A stretch of 13,915 nt of DNA from Spirochaetaceae bacterium (GCA_007129695.1 SKVA01000171.1:1-13915); one strand, 5' to 3'; positions 1 to 7,027 are shown, counted from the first letter of the stretch. Notes: generated by a model not told the origin, from the letters alone. A program made the numbers and translations.

Positions 1-5
1 AGACG

Positions 6-548
6 ATGCTCGTCGCCGAGGCGCGGCTCCACGTGCCGGCGTGGTTCTTCTTCACGATGGCGGCCACGATCGCGGCCGGCACGATCGCGCACGCCGCCGC
101 GTCGATCGCGTTCGGCGTGGAACTACGAACGATCGCGCTCACGATCTGGCTCCCGCTGGGAGTCGTGGCCGGCGCAGCCGAGCTGACTGCGTGGGTCGCG
201 AAAGGTCGCCGCGAAGGACTTCCCTGGATGAGCCGGACGTTCGGCAGATTCGTCGTCACCGTCGCAGGGACGATGACCGCGGTTGTCGTGCTGGGCGCGA
301 TAGGGCTGTCGGCAGGGATGTCTGCGTCCGGGCTCATCCTGATCGTCGGCGCGGCTGTGTTTCTGGTCTACTCGCCCTACTGTCCCGTGGCGTCGGTCTG
401 GGTCGGCTGGACGATTCTGGCACCAGGCGTCGCGATACTGATCGCCGGCGTCTCCGCACCGGCATTGGAGGTCGTTGCGGCGACCGCGGTCGTCATCGGG
501 TTCGTCACTGTCGGAGTTGCCGAGCGACGCGCGCGCAGCAATGGATGA
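6..548 (+). CDS. Small multi-pass membrane protein of unknown function (5' end possibly outside window)
   Basis: I do not recognise this family. The 180-residue product is strongly hydrophobic, with about six candidate membrane segments near residues 12-34, 42-64, 82-104, 107-124, 131-149 and 153-172. A basic loop (about 66-81) and a basic C-terminus (ERRARSNG) suggest the cytoplasmic faces. The reading frame is open to the left edge of the window, so the ATG at 6 is only the first visible start and the protein may begin earlier; there is no upstream sequence in which to look for a ribosome binding site. Its stop overlaps the start of the next gene, a winged-helix regulator, by 8 nt, and an ABC exporter follows. 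This implies co-transcription and perhaps a sensory or accessory role for the exporter, which is inference only. No catalytic motif is apparent. Confidence 0.7.
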   Translation: MLVAEARLHVPAWFFFTMAATIAAGTIAHAAASIAFGVELRTIALTIWLPLGVVAGAAELTAWVAKGRREGLPWMSRTFGRFVVTVAGTMTAVVVLGAIGLSAGMSASGLILIVGAAVFLVYSPYCPVASVWVGWTILAPGVAILIAGVSAPALEVVAATAVVIGFVTVGVAERRARSNG

Positions 549-939
549 TCTGTACACCCGGTTTGACCAGGTCTTCTTCGAGCGTACCCGGCTTTCGATC
601 GTCACGCTGATCGAGCAGCGCGCGAGCGTTTCGTTCAACGCGCTGAAGGCGATCCTGTCGGTCTCCGACGGCGCGCTGTGGAGCCACCTTGACAAGCTGA
701 TCGCGTCGGACTACGTCACGCGGAGAAAGGAACTGGCCGGTGACACGGTGCAGACGGTCTACACGCTGACGGCGAAGGGAGCTGAGTCGTACCGGGAGTA
801 CTTGAGCTTTCTGCAGGGGATGCTGCAAGGGAGAGATCATGGCGATGGTGAGGTTGGAGACGGTTCACAGGGAGTACCCGCTCGGGACAACGGTCGTGCA
901 CGCGGTCAGCGGCGTGTCGCTCGCGATCGACACGGGTGA
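541..939 (+). CDS. Winged-helix transcriptional regulator (MarR/ArsR-like, HTH_34 type)
   Basis: About 99 residues form a compact winged helix-turn-helix of the kind called 'transcriptional regulator' in HTH_34-type families. The N-terminus (MDDLYTRFDQVFFERTRLSI) matches the usual opening helix. Residues 30-58 carry the helix-turn-helix, with recognition helix around SDGALWSHLDKLI. Residues 59-76 form the wing (VTRRKELAGDTVQTVY), followed by LTAKGAESYREYLSFL, a typical dimerisation helix. Such proteins bind DNA as dimers and often sit beside ABC exporter genes that they control. The start chosen is the ATG at 541, which overlaps the upstream membrane gene by 8 nt; no good ribosome binding site is seen, so translational coupling is likely. 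The frame runs on to 939, adding about 33 low-complexity, Arg/Gly/Asp-rich residues that overlap the ATPase gene out of frame. This tail looks like read-through into the next gene rather than a domain. No ligand-binding domain is visible. Confidence 0.82.
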   Translation: MDDLYTRFDQVFFERTRLSIVTLIEQRASVSFNALKAILSVSDGALWSHLDKLIASDYVTRRKELAGDTVQTVYTLTAKGAESYREYLSFLQGMLQGRDHGDGEVGDGSQGVPARDNGRARGQRRVARDRHG

Positions 940-1552
940 GTTCGTGTCGATCGTCGGACCGTCGGGATGCGGCAAGACGACGATCCTGAACATGATCGGC
1001 TGTATCGATACGCCCACGCGGGGGGCCGTTCGGTTCGACGGAACCGACACGCGGTCGCTGTCAGACTCCGCCGCCGCCGATCTGCGGCTCAAACACATCG
1101 GATTCGTCTTCCAGAGCTTCAACCTGGTGCCGGTGCTCACGGTCCGGGAGAACGTGGAGCTACCGATGATGCTTGCGCACGGAAGACCGGCCGAACGCCG
1201 CCGCGTATCGGACCACCTGATCGACGCGGTCGGGCTGTCGGAGTTCGCGTCGCACAAGCCCGGCGAGTTGTCCGGAGGCCAGCGTCAACGCGTTGCGATC
1301 GCGCGCGCGCTGGTCAACGGACCCCGCCTGGTGATCGCCGACGAGCCGACGGCGAACCTGGACAGCGAGACCGGCGAAGCGGTGCTCGACGTGATGCGCC
1401 GGCTCAACCGCGAAGAGAACGTCACCTTCGTCTTCTCGACCCACGACCCCGATATCCTCCAGTACGCGTCGAGGATCGTCCGGTTGCGCGACGGCAGGGT
1501 CGAGAAAGACAACCGGGCGCCAGCGCCGGAGACCGACGGAGCGCTCCAGTGA
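839..1552 (+). CDS. ABC transporter ATP-binding protein, LolD/MacB type
   Basis: This 237-residue ATPase energises the two permeases encoded next to it. All nucleotide-binding motifs are intact: Walker A GPSGCGKTT (40-48), Q-loop Q92 in FVFQSFNLVP, signature LSGGQRQ (144-150), Walker B LVIADEP with catalytic E169, D-loop ANLDSET, and switch H202 in FSTHD. The length and the sequence between motifs (HIGFVFQSFNLVPVLTV) match the LolD/MacB/FtsE branch, whose members drive mechanotransmission-type exporters rather than importers. A Shine-Dalgarno-like AAGGGAGAG at 827-835 supports the ATG at 839; an in-frame ATG at 845 is equally possible and would leave the more usual N-terminus MVRLE. The gene overlaps the regulator frame by about 100 nt. 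Its TGA shares one base with the ATG of the first permease (TGATG), so translation is probably coupled. The substrate cannot be told from sequence; lipoprotein, lipid, peptide and drug export are all possible. Confidence 0.96.
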   Translation: MAMVRLETVHREYPLGTTVVHAVSGVSLAIDTGEFVSIVGPSGCGKTTILNMIGCIDTPTRGAVRFDGTDTRSLSDSAAADLRLKHIGFVFQSFNLVPVLTVRENVELPMMLAHGRPAERRRVSDHLIDAVGLSEFASHKPGELSGGQRQRVAIARALVNGPRLVIADEPTANLDSETGEAVLDVMRRLNREENVTFVFSTHDPDILQYASRIVRLRDGRVEKDNRAPAPETDGALQ

Positions 1553-2763
1553 TGTTCGCGAAGATGGCGCTCCGGAATCTGTGGAAGTACCGCAAGCGCA
1601 TGCTCGTCGTGATGATCGGGATCGTGATGTCGGTGCTGGTGATGGAGGTGATCGGCGGAATGCTCGCCGGAATGCAGACGACGTTCTTCGACCAGATCCT
1701 CCGCGGGAGCGGACACGTGCAGCTGCACGCGCGCGGCTGGGACGACCGCCTCGACGCGTACTCGATCAGGCACCTGATCGCCGATCCTGAACAGCTCGTC
1801 GACGAAGTCGCCGCGCTACCAGGCGTCGCACGAGCTGAGGCGATACTCGGCTTCCAGGCGATGCTCGTGCGCGACGGAACGACGATCGCGGTAGAGGGGC
1901 GTGGCGTCTCGCCCGACACATCGTTCTTCGACGACGCATCGACGACGGTCGTCGCCGGATCGTTCCTGTCGGGTGACCGTCCCGGCCTGGTGCTGTCGGC
2001 CGCCAACGCTCGGCTGATCGGCGCGTCGGTCGGCGATGATGTCGGCGTGTTCATCGAGTCGGCGCGAGGCATCCCGGCGCGTCGGACGCTCATGGTGACT
2101 GGCCTGTTCGACAGCGGCCACGTCGAGCTCGACGGCACGGCAGTATTCCTGAGACATGAAGCAGCCCAGACCCTGCTCGGCATCGAGCGCTCAACAAACG
2201 AGATCCGGATCGCGCTCGACGACCCCGACCACGCGTCACGCTTCCTCAGCGAACACCGCGAGCTGTTCGACCGTCGTGGCGTGGAACCGACGACCTGGCG
2301 CGATATTCACGGTAGCCTGATCGTCTTTGTCGAAATCAGCGACCTTCTGACGACGGTGATCAACGTGTTCGTGATGATCGTCGCGGCGTCGGTCGTCACG
2401 AACGCGATCCTGATGACGGTCTTTGACCGCGCGAAGACCTTCGCGACGCTGCGCGCGATCGGGATGAAGCGCCGCCGCGTCGTGTCGACGATCGTGTCGG
2501 AGGGCGTGCTTCTGGGCGCGATCGGAAGCGCGATCGGGCTCGCGATCGGGATCCCGGTCGTCCGCTACTTCGAGGCCCACGGACTGGACATGGGCGAGCT
2601 GAGTCAGTTCTTCGGGAGCGGGCAGACCTACTACTTCGCGTTCGTGCCGGGATCGAGCGCGACCGCGTTCGGGTTCGGCGTGCTCATATCGGTCCTGAGC
2701 GCTCTCTACGCCGGGATCGCGGTCACCCGAGTCGATCTGCGCCGTGCGCTCGAGGAGGCGTAG
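1552..2763 (+). CDS. ABC transporter permease 1, FtsX/MacB/LolC-E fold
   Basis: This 403-residue inner-membrane permease has the four-helix plan of the MacB/LolC/E superfamily. A cytoplasmic N-terminal helix (ALRNLWKYRKRM) precedes TM1 (about 17-40). A large periplasmic domain of about 220 residues follows, then TM2 (about 265-290), TM3 (320-338) and TM4 (370-392). After TM2 comes the conserved cytoplasmic coupling segment FDRAKTFATLRAIGMKRRRV, which contacts the ATPase. Within the periplasmic domain, VTGLFDSGHVELDGTAVFL resembles the equivalent stretch of LolC/LolE, favouring a lipoprotein- or lipid-handling role, although this is only a resemblance. The start is the ATG in the TGATG junction with the ATPase; a GTG at 1549 directly before it is an alternative. 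The protein is paralogous to the product of the next gene (shared GHVQ/GHAQ near the start of the periplasmic domain and shared LRAIGMKR), so a heterodimeric transporter is likely. Confidence 0.93.
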   Translation: MFAKMALRNLWKYRKRMLVVMIGIVMSVLVMEVIGGMLAGMQTTFFDQILRGSGHVQLHARGWDDRLDAYSIRHLIADPEQLVDEVAALPGVARAEAILGFQAMLVRDGTTIAVEGRGVSPDTSFFDDASTTVVAGSFLSGDRPGLVLSAANARLIGASVGDDVGVFIESARGIPARRTLMVTGLFDSGHVELDGTAVFLRHEAAQTLLGIERSTNEIRIALDDPDHASRFLSEHRELFDRRGVEPTTWRDIHGSLIVFVEISDLLTTVINVFVMIVAASVVTNAILMTVFDRAKTFATLRAIGMKRRRVVSTIVSEGVLLGAIGSAIGLAIGIPVVRYFEAHGLDMGELSQFFGSGQTYYFAFVPGSSATAFGFGVLISVLSALYAGIAVTRVDLRRALEEA

Positions 2764-4008
2764 ATGCAGATCCGAATCGGTGTCCGTAACGTCCGCCGCA
2801 ACGTGCGGCGGACCGTGCTCAACGCGGTCGCGATCGCGCTCGGCACCGCTATCATGGTCGTGTCGGTCGCGTGGGTACGCGGCTACTTCACAAGCCTCTT
2901 TGACGGGATCATCCGCATCGACACGGGCCACGCGCAGGTGCTCCACGAGTCGTACCGCGATGAGCAGCGCCGCCTGCCGCTCGACCTGACCGTAACGGAC
3001 TACGACGCGGTGCGCGAGCGGCTTGCCGGGCTGCCCCAGGTCACCGCGATCGCCGCTCGGCTCGACTTCGGTGCGCAGATCGCGTCGGAGGCTGACCCGG
3101 CGCGATCGATCCGTCTGCTCGGTCGCGGGATCGAACCGGAGCACGAGCAGCGCATCACGGTCGCGTCCGATCATATCGCTCGTGGCGCGATGCTGTCCGG
3201 CGAGCGTCAGGGCGTACTGATGAGCGACCGGATCGCGTCGCGCCTGAGGGTAACTCCCGGAGACCGACTGATCGTCCGGACGATCGACCGATCGGGAGCG
3301 TGGAGCGAACAGGCGGTTGAGCTCGTCGGCGTGTTCACGCTCGGCTACCCGGCGATCGACGAGACATCATTTCTGATATCGCTACCGATCGCGCAGGAGA
3401 TTACCGGAGTCACCGACGCGGTGACGCGGCTCGTCGTCGCGCTCGACTCGGGCCCGAACGTCGGATCGGCCGTCGAATCGCTCAACGCGGCGCTCACCGA
3501 CCGGTCGGAGCTGCGCGCGTACGAGTGGCGGCGGTTCGTCGAAGTGATCGTCCAGGCGGTCGAAGCCGATACCGCCGGCTTCGCTGTGATCATCGCGGTT
3601 CTCTACCTGTTGATCGTCGTTGGCATCCTGAACTCGATGTCGATGTCGGTTCACGAGCGCCGTCGCGAGATCGGAACGCTCCGCGCGATAGGGATGAAGC
3701 GGGCGCCTCTACGACGGGTGATCCTGGTCGAAGGGGCGACGGTTGCGTTGATCGGCGCCGCCGCGGGGGCGGTCCTGGCCGCGCTGTCGAGCATTTACTT
3801 CGCGGGAGTCGGCTTCGACCTGTCGATGCTGGAGGGCACCGGGCTGCCGCTGCCGTTCGGCGACCGGTTCGTCGCGGACTTCAGGGCGCACGACTACCTC
3901 GTCGCGGCGGCTGTTGCGGTCGTGACCGCGTGCGTCGGAACGATCCTGCCCGCGCTCCGGGTCGCGAGGCTACCGATCACCGACGCGCTCGGAGCGCACG
4001 TCGAGTAG
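2764..4008 (+). CDS. ABC transporter permease 2, FtsX/MacB/LolC-E fold
   Basis: This is the second, paralogous permease (414 residues), expected to pair with permease 1 and two copies of the ATPase. TM1 lies at about 17-40. A periplasmic domain of about 230 residues follows, then TM2 (272-292, GFAVIIAVLYLLIVVGILNS), TM3 (322-346) and TM4 (378-400). The cytoplasmic loop after TM2 carries the highly conserved ERRREIGTLRAIGMKR (about 298-313), a better match to the family consensus than in permease 1. The ATG directly follows the TAG of permease 1, with a strong ribosome binding site GAGGAGG at 2752-2758 inside the end of that gene. It is the last gene of the operon. The 44 bp between its stop and the convergent osmC-like gene contain no clear intrinsic terminator. 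Function otherwise as for permease 1; substrate unknown. Confidence 0.93.
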   Translation: MQIRIGVRNVRRNVRRTVLNAVAIALGTAIMVVSVAWVRGYFTSLFDGIIRIDTGHAQVLHESYRDEQRRLPLDLTVTDYDAVRERLAGLPQVTAIAARLDFGAQIASEADPARSIRLLGRGIEPEHEQRITVASDHIARGAMLSGERQGVLMSDRIASRLRVTPGDRLIVRTIDRSGAWSEQAVELVGVFTLGYPAIDETSFLISLPIAQEITGVTDAVTRLVVALDSGPNVGSAVESLNAALTDRSELRAYEWRRFVEVIVQAVEADTAGFAVIIAVLYLLIVVGILNSMSMSVHERRREIGTLRAIGMKRAPLRRVILVEGATVALIGAAAGAVLAALSSIYFAGVGFDLSMLEGTGLPLPFGDRFVADFRAHDYLVAAAVAVVTACVGTILPALRVARLPITDALGAHVE

Positions 4009-4052
4009 GCGTGCCCTTCGCACCGCGGACGACGGCTACTCGCGGTCTTCGG

Positions 4053-4493
4053 CTACGCGCGGCCGACCGGCGGCCCCGCCGGCTCGCCGTTGATCGAAAA
4101 CGAGTACCGGACGTCGACGTCGGTCAGCATCGCGCCGACCGAGCAGTACTTGAATATCGACAGCTCGATCGCGCGGCGCGCCTTGTCGCGATCGATCTCT
4201 CCGGTCAGGTCGTAGTGGATCTTGATCGACGCGAACGGCGCGGGCACCGCGTCGGCTCGATCGCCGGTCACGACGATCGACACGCTGTCGAGTCGCTGGC
4301 GTTGCTTGGTCAGGATCGGCACCAGGTCCATCGACGCGCACCCGGCGATCGCCGCGAGCACGAGCTCCATCGGACGGAACCCCGCGCCCTCTCCGCCGAC
4401 GGCCGGCGAGCCGTCCATGTGGATCGTGTTGCCTTCCGAGTTTGACGCAACGAAGTGAACCTTGTCGTTTGCCCGATTGAGAGTGACGCGCAC
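4053..4493 (-). CDS. OsmC/Ohr-family thiol peroxidase
   Basis: OsmC-family proteins are small cytoplasmic homodimers that reduce organic hydroperoxides with a reactive cysteine pair, usually recycled by lipoyl or low-molecular-weight thiols. Both cysteines are present: C52 in AIAGCASMD and C117 in KYCSVGAML. R40 and E43 in GFRPMELVL, the usual partners of the peroxidatic cysteine, are also present. The N-terminal strand and GNTIHMDGSP are typical of the YhfA-like OsmC branch rather than Ohr. I choose the GTG at 4493 (146 residues). It has an excellent AGGAGG four bases upstream and gives the family's normal N-terminus (VRVTLNRANDKVHF); an ATG at 4529 would add 12 unconserved residues and discard that ribosome binding site. 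The gene is divergent from cysM across 64 bp and convergent with the ABC operon. The pairing with cysteine synthesis fits a thiol/oxidative-stress role, but this is inference. Confidence 0.93.
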   Translation of the reverse strand: MRVTLNRANDKVHFVASNSEGNTIHMDGSPAVGGEGAGFRPMELVLAAIAGCASMDLVPILTKQRQRLDSVSIVVTGDRADAVPAPFASIKIHYDLTGEIDRDKARRAIELSIFKYCSVGAMLTDVDVRYSFSINGEPAGPPVGRA

Positions 4494-4497
4494 GCTG

Positions 4498-4503
4498 CCT
4501 CCT
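4498..4503 (-). promoter_or_regulatory. Ribosome binding site of the OsmC-family gene (decides GTG start)
   Basis: Read on the minus strand, AGGAGG lies four bases (CAGC) before the GTG at 4493. It is one of the strongest Shine-Dalgarno matches in the window and is the main reason for preferring the GTG over the upstream ATG at 4529. Confidence 0.8.
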
Positions 4504-4510
4504 GCAGCAG

Positions 4511-4539
4511 AATGTCGGCGATTGCACATCGACGGTCAA
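4511..4539 (-). promoter_or_regulatory. Candidate sigma70-type promoter of the OsmC-family gene
   Basis: On the minus strand, TTGACC (4539-4534; five of six consensus bases) is followed after exactly 17 nt by GACATT (4516-4511; three of six). Transcription would start near 4504, just upstream of the ribosome binding site. The -35 is good and the -10 mediocre. The whole element is interleaved with the oppositely directed cysM promoter candidate. Confidence 0.45.
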
Positions 4540-4551
4540 GCCGCGTATGCT
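4522..4551 (+). promoter_or_regulatory. Candidate cysM promoter, implying a leaderless transcript
   Basis: TTGCAC (4522-4527) and TATGCT (4546-4551) are separated by 18 nt. The -10 ends six bases before the ATG at 4558, so transcription would start at or within a base or so of the start codon. No Shine-Dalgarno sequence precedes cysM, consistent with leaderless translation. It overlaps the divergent promoter candidate of the OsmC-family gene. Confidence 0.5.
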
Positions 4552-4557
4552 GGTGTC

Positions 4558-5460
4558 ATGAATGTACGTACGATCGAGGAATGCATCCGGAACACGCCGC
4601 TCGTGCGGCTGCGCTCGCTCTACACGGGACCGAACACGGTGCTCGCAAAGCTCGAAGGCGACAATCCGGCGGGCTCCGTGAAGGACAGACCGGCGTTCAG
4701 TATGATCAGACGCGCCGAGGAGGCCGGTCGCATCAAGCCGGGCGACACGCTGATAGAGGCGACGAGCGGCAACACCGGTATCGCGCTCGCGATGGTGGCG
4801 GCGGTCAAAGGCTACCGGATGGTGCTGATCATGCCCGATCACATGAGCGCCGAGCGTCGCGCGGTCATGAAGGCGTACGGCGCAGAGTTGATCCTGACTC
4901 CGAAAGAGAAGAGCATGGAGGGCGCGATCGACCTGGCGCGCGAAATGGAAGCCGATGGCAAGGGCGTGATCCTTGACCAGTTCGGCAATCCCGACAACCC
5001 GCGCGCGCACTACGAGGCGACCGGCCCCGAAATCTGGCGAGACACCGATGGCACCGTGACCCACTTTGTCGCGTCGACGGGCACGACCGGAACGATCATG
5101 GGAACCGGTCGCTACCTCAAGGAACAGAATCCCGCCGTGACAATCGTCGGCGTCGTCCCCGACGATGCCGGTGGCATCCCCGGAATCCGCGCGTGGCCCA
5201 AGGCGTACCAGCCGGCGATATTCGAACCCGACCGGCTCGACGAACGGCGCACCGTCTCAAAGGAAGCAGCGGAGACCACGATGCGTGCATTGGCCGCGCG
5301 CGAAGGCATCTTCGCCGGCGTGTCGTCGGGTGGGAACGTCGCGATCGCGCTCGACGTCGCGCGCGAGCTCGACGAGGCGGGCCGCACCGACGCGGTCGTC
5401 GTCGTGATCATCTGCGACCGCGGCGACCGCTACATTTCCACCGGAGTCTACCCGGCCTGA
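4558..5460 (+). CDS. cysM: Cysteine synthase B (O-acetylserine sulfhydrylase), PLP-dependent
   Basis: CysM makes L-cysteine from O-acetylserine and sulfide; members of this branch can also use thiosulfate to give S-sulfocysteine. The 300-residue length matches the family (E. coli CysM is about 303). PLP-forming K42 lies in GSVKDRPA. The substrate loop TSGNTG (69-74), the PLP-phosphate loop STGTTGT (173-179) and SSGGN (256-260) near the C-terminus are all present. The branch-specific stretch GIPGIRAWPKAYQPAIFEPDRLDE resembles CysM and not CysK, which decides the isozyme. The ATG at 4558 gives the family's usual start (MNVRTIEECIRNTPLVRL); the frame is open further upstream to 4462, but that part overlaps the divergent gene's 5' end and is not conserved. 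No ribosome binding site is seen, while a promoter sits directly upstream. It converges on htrA with 14 bp between stops. Confidence 0.95.
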   Translation: MNVRTIEECIRNTPLVRLRSLYTGPNTVLAKLEGDNPAGSVKDRPAFSMIRRAEEAGRIKPGDTLIEATSGNTGIALAMVAAVKGYRMVLIMPDHMSAERRAVMKAYGAELILTPKEKSMEGAIDLAREMEADGKGVILDQFGNPDNPRAHYEATGPEIWRDTDGTVTHFVASTGTTGTIMGTGRYLKEQNPAVTIVGVVPDDAGGIPGIRAWPKAYQPAIFEPDRLDERRTVSKEAAETTMRALAAREGIFAGVSSGGNVAIALDVARELDEAGRTDAVVVVIICDRGDRYISTGVYPA

Positions 5461-5474
5461 CACAAACGCGAGCG

Positions 5475-7016
5475 CTACTTCACGAGCAGAACGCCTGCTT
5501 CGCGTCCCTGGCGGAGCAGCCGCAGCCGCGCCTCGTTGCCCGGCGTGGCGTTGAGCTCGCGGTAGAACGCGCGGACGGTGTCGATCGGCGTGTCGTTCAC
5601 GCGTACGATGACGTCGCCCGGCCTGAGCCCCGCCGCGTCCGACACGGATCCGCCGACGACATCCGCGACGGCCACGCCGCGGACCGACCGGTCCAGATCC
5701 AGGCTCTGCCGGATCTGATCACCGAGCGGCACGACCGCCAGGCCGGGCCACACGAGCGACCCGTCGGCGAGTTCCTCTTCGGGCGCGCGCTCGTCGATCG
5801 TAACCCGAACGGTCTGGTCGGTCCCGTCGCGAATGAGCGCGAGCGTCGTTGACTCACCGGGACTCAGCAGACCGATCCTCCTCGTGAGCTGGTTCGCGTC
5901 GTCGACCGGAGTGTCGTCCGTCCGGACGATCAGGTCACCCGGGAGCACCCCCGACCGATCGGCGGGGCTGCCGCGGCTGATGTTCAGCACCAGCGCACCC
6001 CGACGGCCGTCGACACCCAGATCGGCGGCGATGTCGCGGAACCCTCCCGCGCGGGGATCGACGACCGTGACGCCGAGCCACCCATACGCGACGCGTCCAC
6101 GTTCAATGACGTCGGTGACAACGCGCCGCACGGTGTTCACCGGGATCGCGAACCCGAGCCCGACGCTGCCGCCGGTCTGCGACGCGATCCACGTGTTGAT
6201 CCCGATCACCTCGCCGTCCAGGTTCACGAGCGCACCCCCCGAGTTCCCCGGGTTGATCGCGGCGTCGGTCTGGATGTAGTCGGAAAAGGTGCCGATCTGC
6301 CCCCTTCCGCCCGCCTCACGGCGGACCGCGCTCACTATGCCCGACGTTACGGTCGCCTCGAAACCGTACGGGTTCCCGACCGCGAGCACCCAGTCGCCCA
6401 CCTGGGCAGCGGCTGAGTCACCGAGCAACGCGATCGGCACGGCGCTGTCGGGCTCGAACGATATCACGGCCAGATCCGTCCGCGGATCGCGACCCACGAC
6501 CTCGGCCTCGTACTCGCGTCGGTCGTAGAGCGTCACGCTGATCCGCGACGCCTGGCCCACCACGTGATTGTTCGTCACGACGTACGCGGTCGGTCCCTGA
6601 CGCGCGACGATGACGCCCGATCCCAGACCGGGCCGCTCGAACTCGCGTTGCTGCGGCTCGCGCCCGCCCGGCGCCTGCGGGCCGAAGAAGTAGTCCCACG
6701 GCGACAGCGAGCGCGGTGCGGTCTGCGTGATGACCTCGACGACGTTTACCTCGACGACGACCGGAAGGACCTCCTGCGCAACCTGCCTGAACGTGCGCGA
6801 CAGCTGCTCAGGCGTAATGATTGCCGCCGCTTCGCCGGCACGCGCCGGCCGCGCGTCTTCACGCTCTGGCGGATCAGCGTCGCGCATCTCTACGTGTGCG
6901 TCTCCCGATGCTTCCTCGCGGATCGGGAGCGCGATTACCAGTACGGTCACGATAGTCAGCGTGATGCCGATCATCAGGAGTGGTCGCAACCGCTCCAGTA
7001 GATTTCTGCTGTTCAT
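5475..7016 (-). CDS. htrA: HtrA/DegQ-family periplasmic serine protease with two PDZ domains
   Basis: The 513-residue product is an envelope quality-control protease of the DegP/DegQ/DegS family. It has a single N-terminal membrane segment (about 10-32, LLMIGITLTIVTVLVIALPI) that works as anchor or uncleaved signal, then a charged linker. The trypsin-like domain carries the complete catalytic triad: H151 (VVTNNHVVG), D181 (DPRTDLAVI) and S259 (INPGNSGGALV). PDZ1 (about 312-405, YGWLGVTVVD and GSPADRSGVLPGD) and PDZ2 (about 425-510, GGSVSDAAGLRPGD) follow; two PDZ domains are the DegP/DegQ plan, as opposed to one in DegS. The ATG at 7016 is chosen because AGGGAGGA lies five bases upstream; the open frame to 7049 would add 11 residues without support. 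The gene is divergent from a putative outer-membrane protein, a natural client of such proteases, though this proximity proves nothing. Confidence 0.96.
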   Translation of the reverse strand: MNSRNLLERLRPLLMIGITLTIVTVLVIALPIREEASGDAHVEMRDADPPEREDARPARAGEAAAIITPEQLSRTFRQVAQEVLPVVVEVNVVEVITQTAPRSLSPWDYFFGPQAPGGREPQQREFERPGLGSGVIVARQGPTAYVVTNNHVVGQASRISVTLYDRREYEAEVVGRDPRTDLAVISFEPDSAVPIALLGDSAAAQVGDWVLAVGNPYGFEATVTSGIVSAVRREAGGRGQIGTFSDYIQTDAAINPGNSGGALVNLDGEVIGINTWIASQTGGSVGLGFAIPVNTVRRVVTDVIERGRVAYGWLGVTVVDPRAGGFRDIAADLGVDGRRGALVLNISRGSPADRSGVLPGDLIVRTDDTPVDDANQLTRRIGLLSPGESTTLALIRDGTDQTVRVTIDERAPEEELADGSLVWPGLAVVPLGDQIRQSLDLDRSVRGVAVADVVGGSVSDAAGLRPGDVIVRVNDTPIDTVRAFYRELNATPGNEARLRLLRQGREAGVLLVK

Positions 7017-7019
7017 AGT

Positions 7020-7027
7020 TCCTCCCT
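7020..7027 (-). promoter_or_regulatory. Ribosome binding site of htrA (decides ATG at 7016)
   Basis: On the minus strand AGGGAGGA is followed by three bases and the ATG at 7016. This selects MNSRNLL as the N-terminus over the ATG at 7049. Confidence 0.75.

Noticed and set aside
1295..1302. GCGATCGC octamers (also near 2830, 3048 and 5342), resembling the cyanobacterial HIP1 element
   Set aside because: Those I checked encode or straddle Ala-Ile-Ala or Ala-Ile with the favoured codons GCG and ATC, so codon bias explains them; the gene content does not suggest a cyanobacterium.
2236..3174. Minus-strand open frame (312 codons) opposite the permease genes
   Set aside because: Arg/Asp/His-rich composition typical of an antisense shadow; both permeases on the other strand have conserved motifs.
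4009..4052. Possible intrinsic terminator between the ABC operon and the OsmC-family gene
   Set aside because: Only a near-repeat (GGCTACTCGCGG / GGCTACGCG) is visible; there is no convincing stem followed by a T-tract on either strand.
4462..4557. Extended N-terminus for CysM from the upstream open frame
   Set aside because: These codons overlap the divergent gene's 5' end and both promoter candidates, and the family starts at the MNVRTIEE equivalent at 4558.
4036..5064. Minus-strand open frame (342 codons) covering the OsmC-family gene and part of cysM
   Set aside because: It is in a different frame from the OsmC-family protein, which has both catalytic cysteines, and runs antisense to cysM; low-complexity Arg-rich product.
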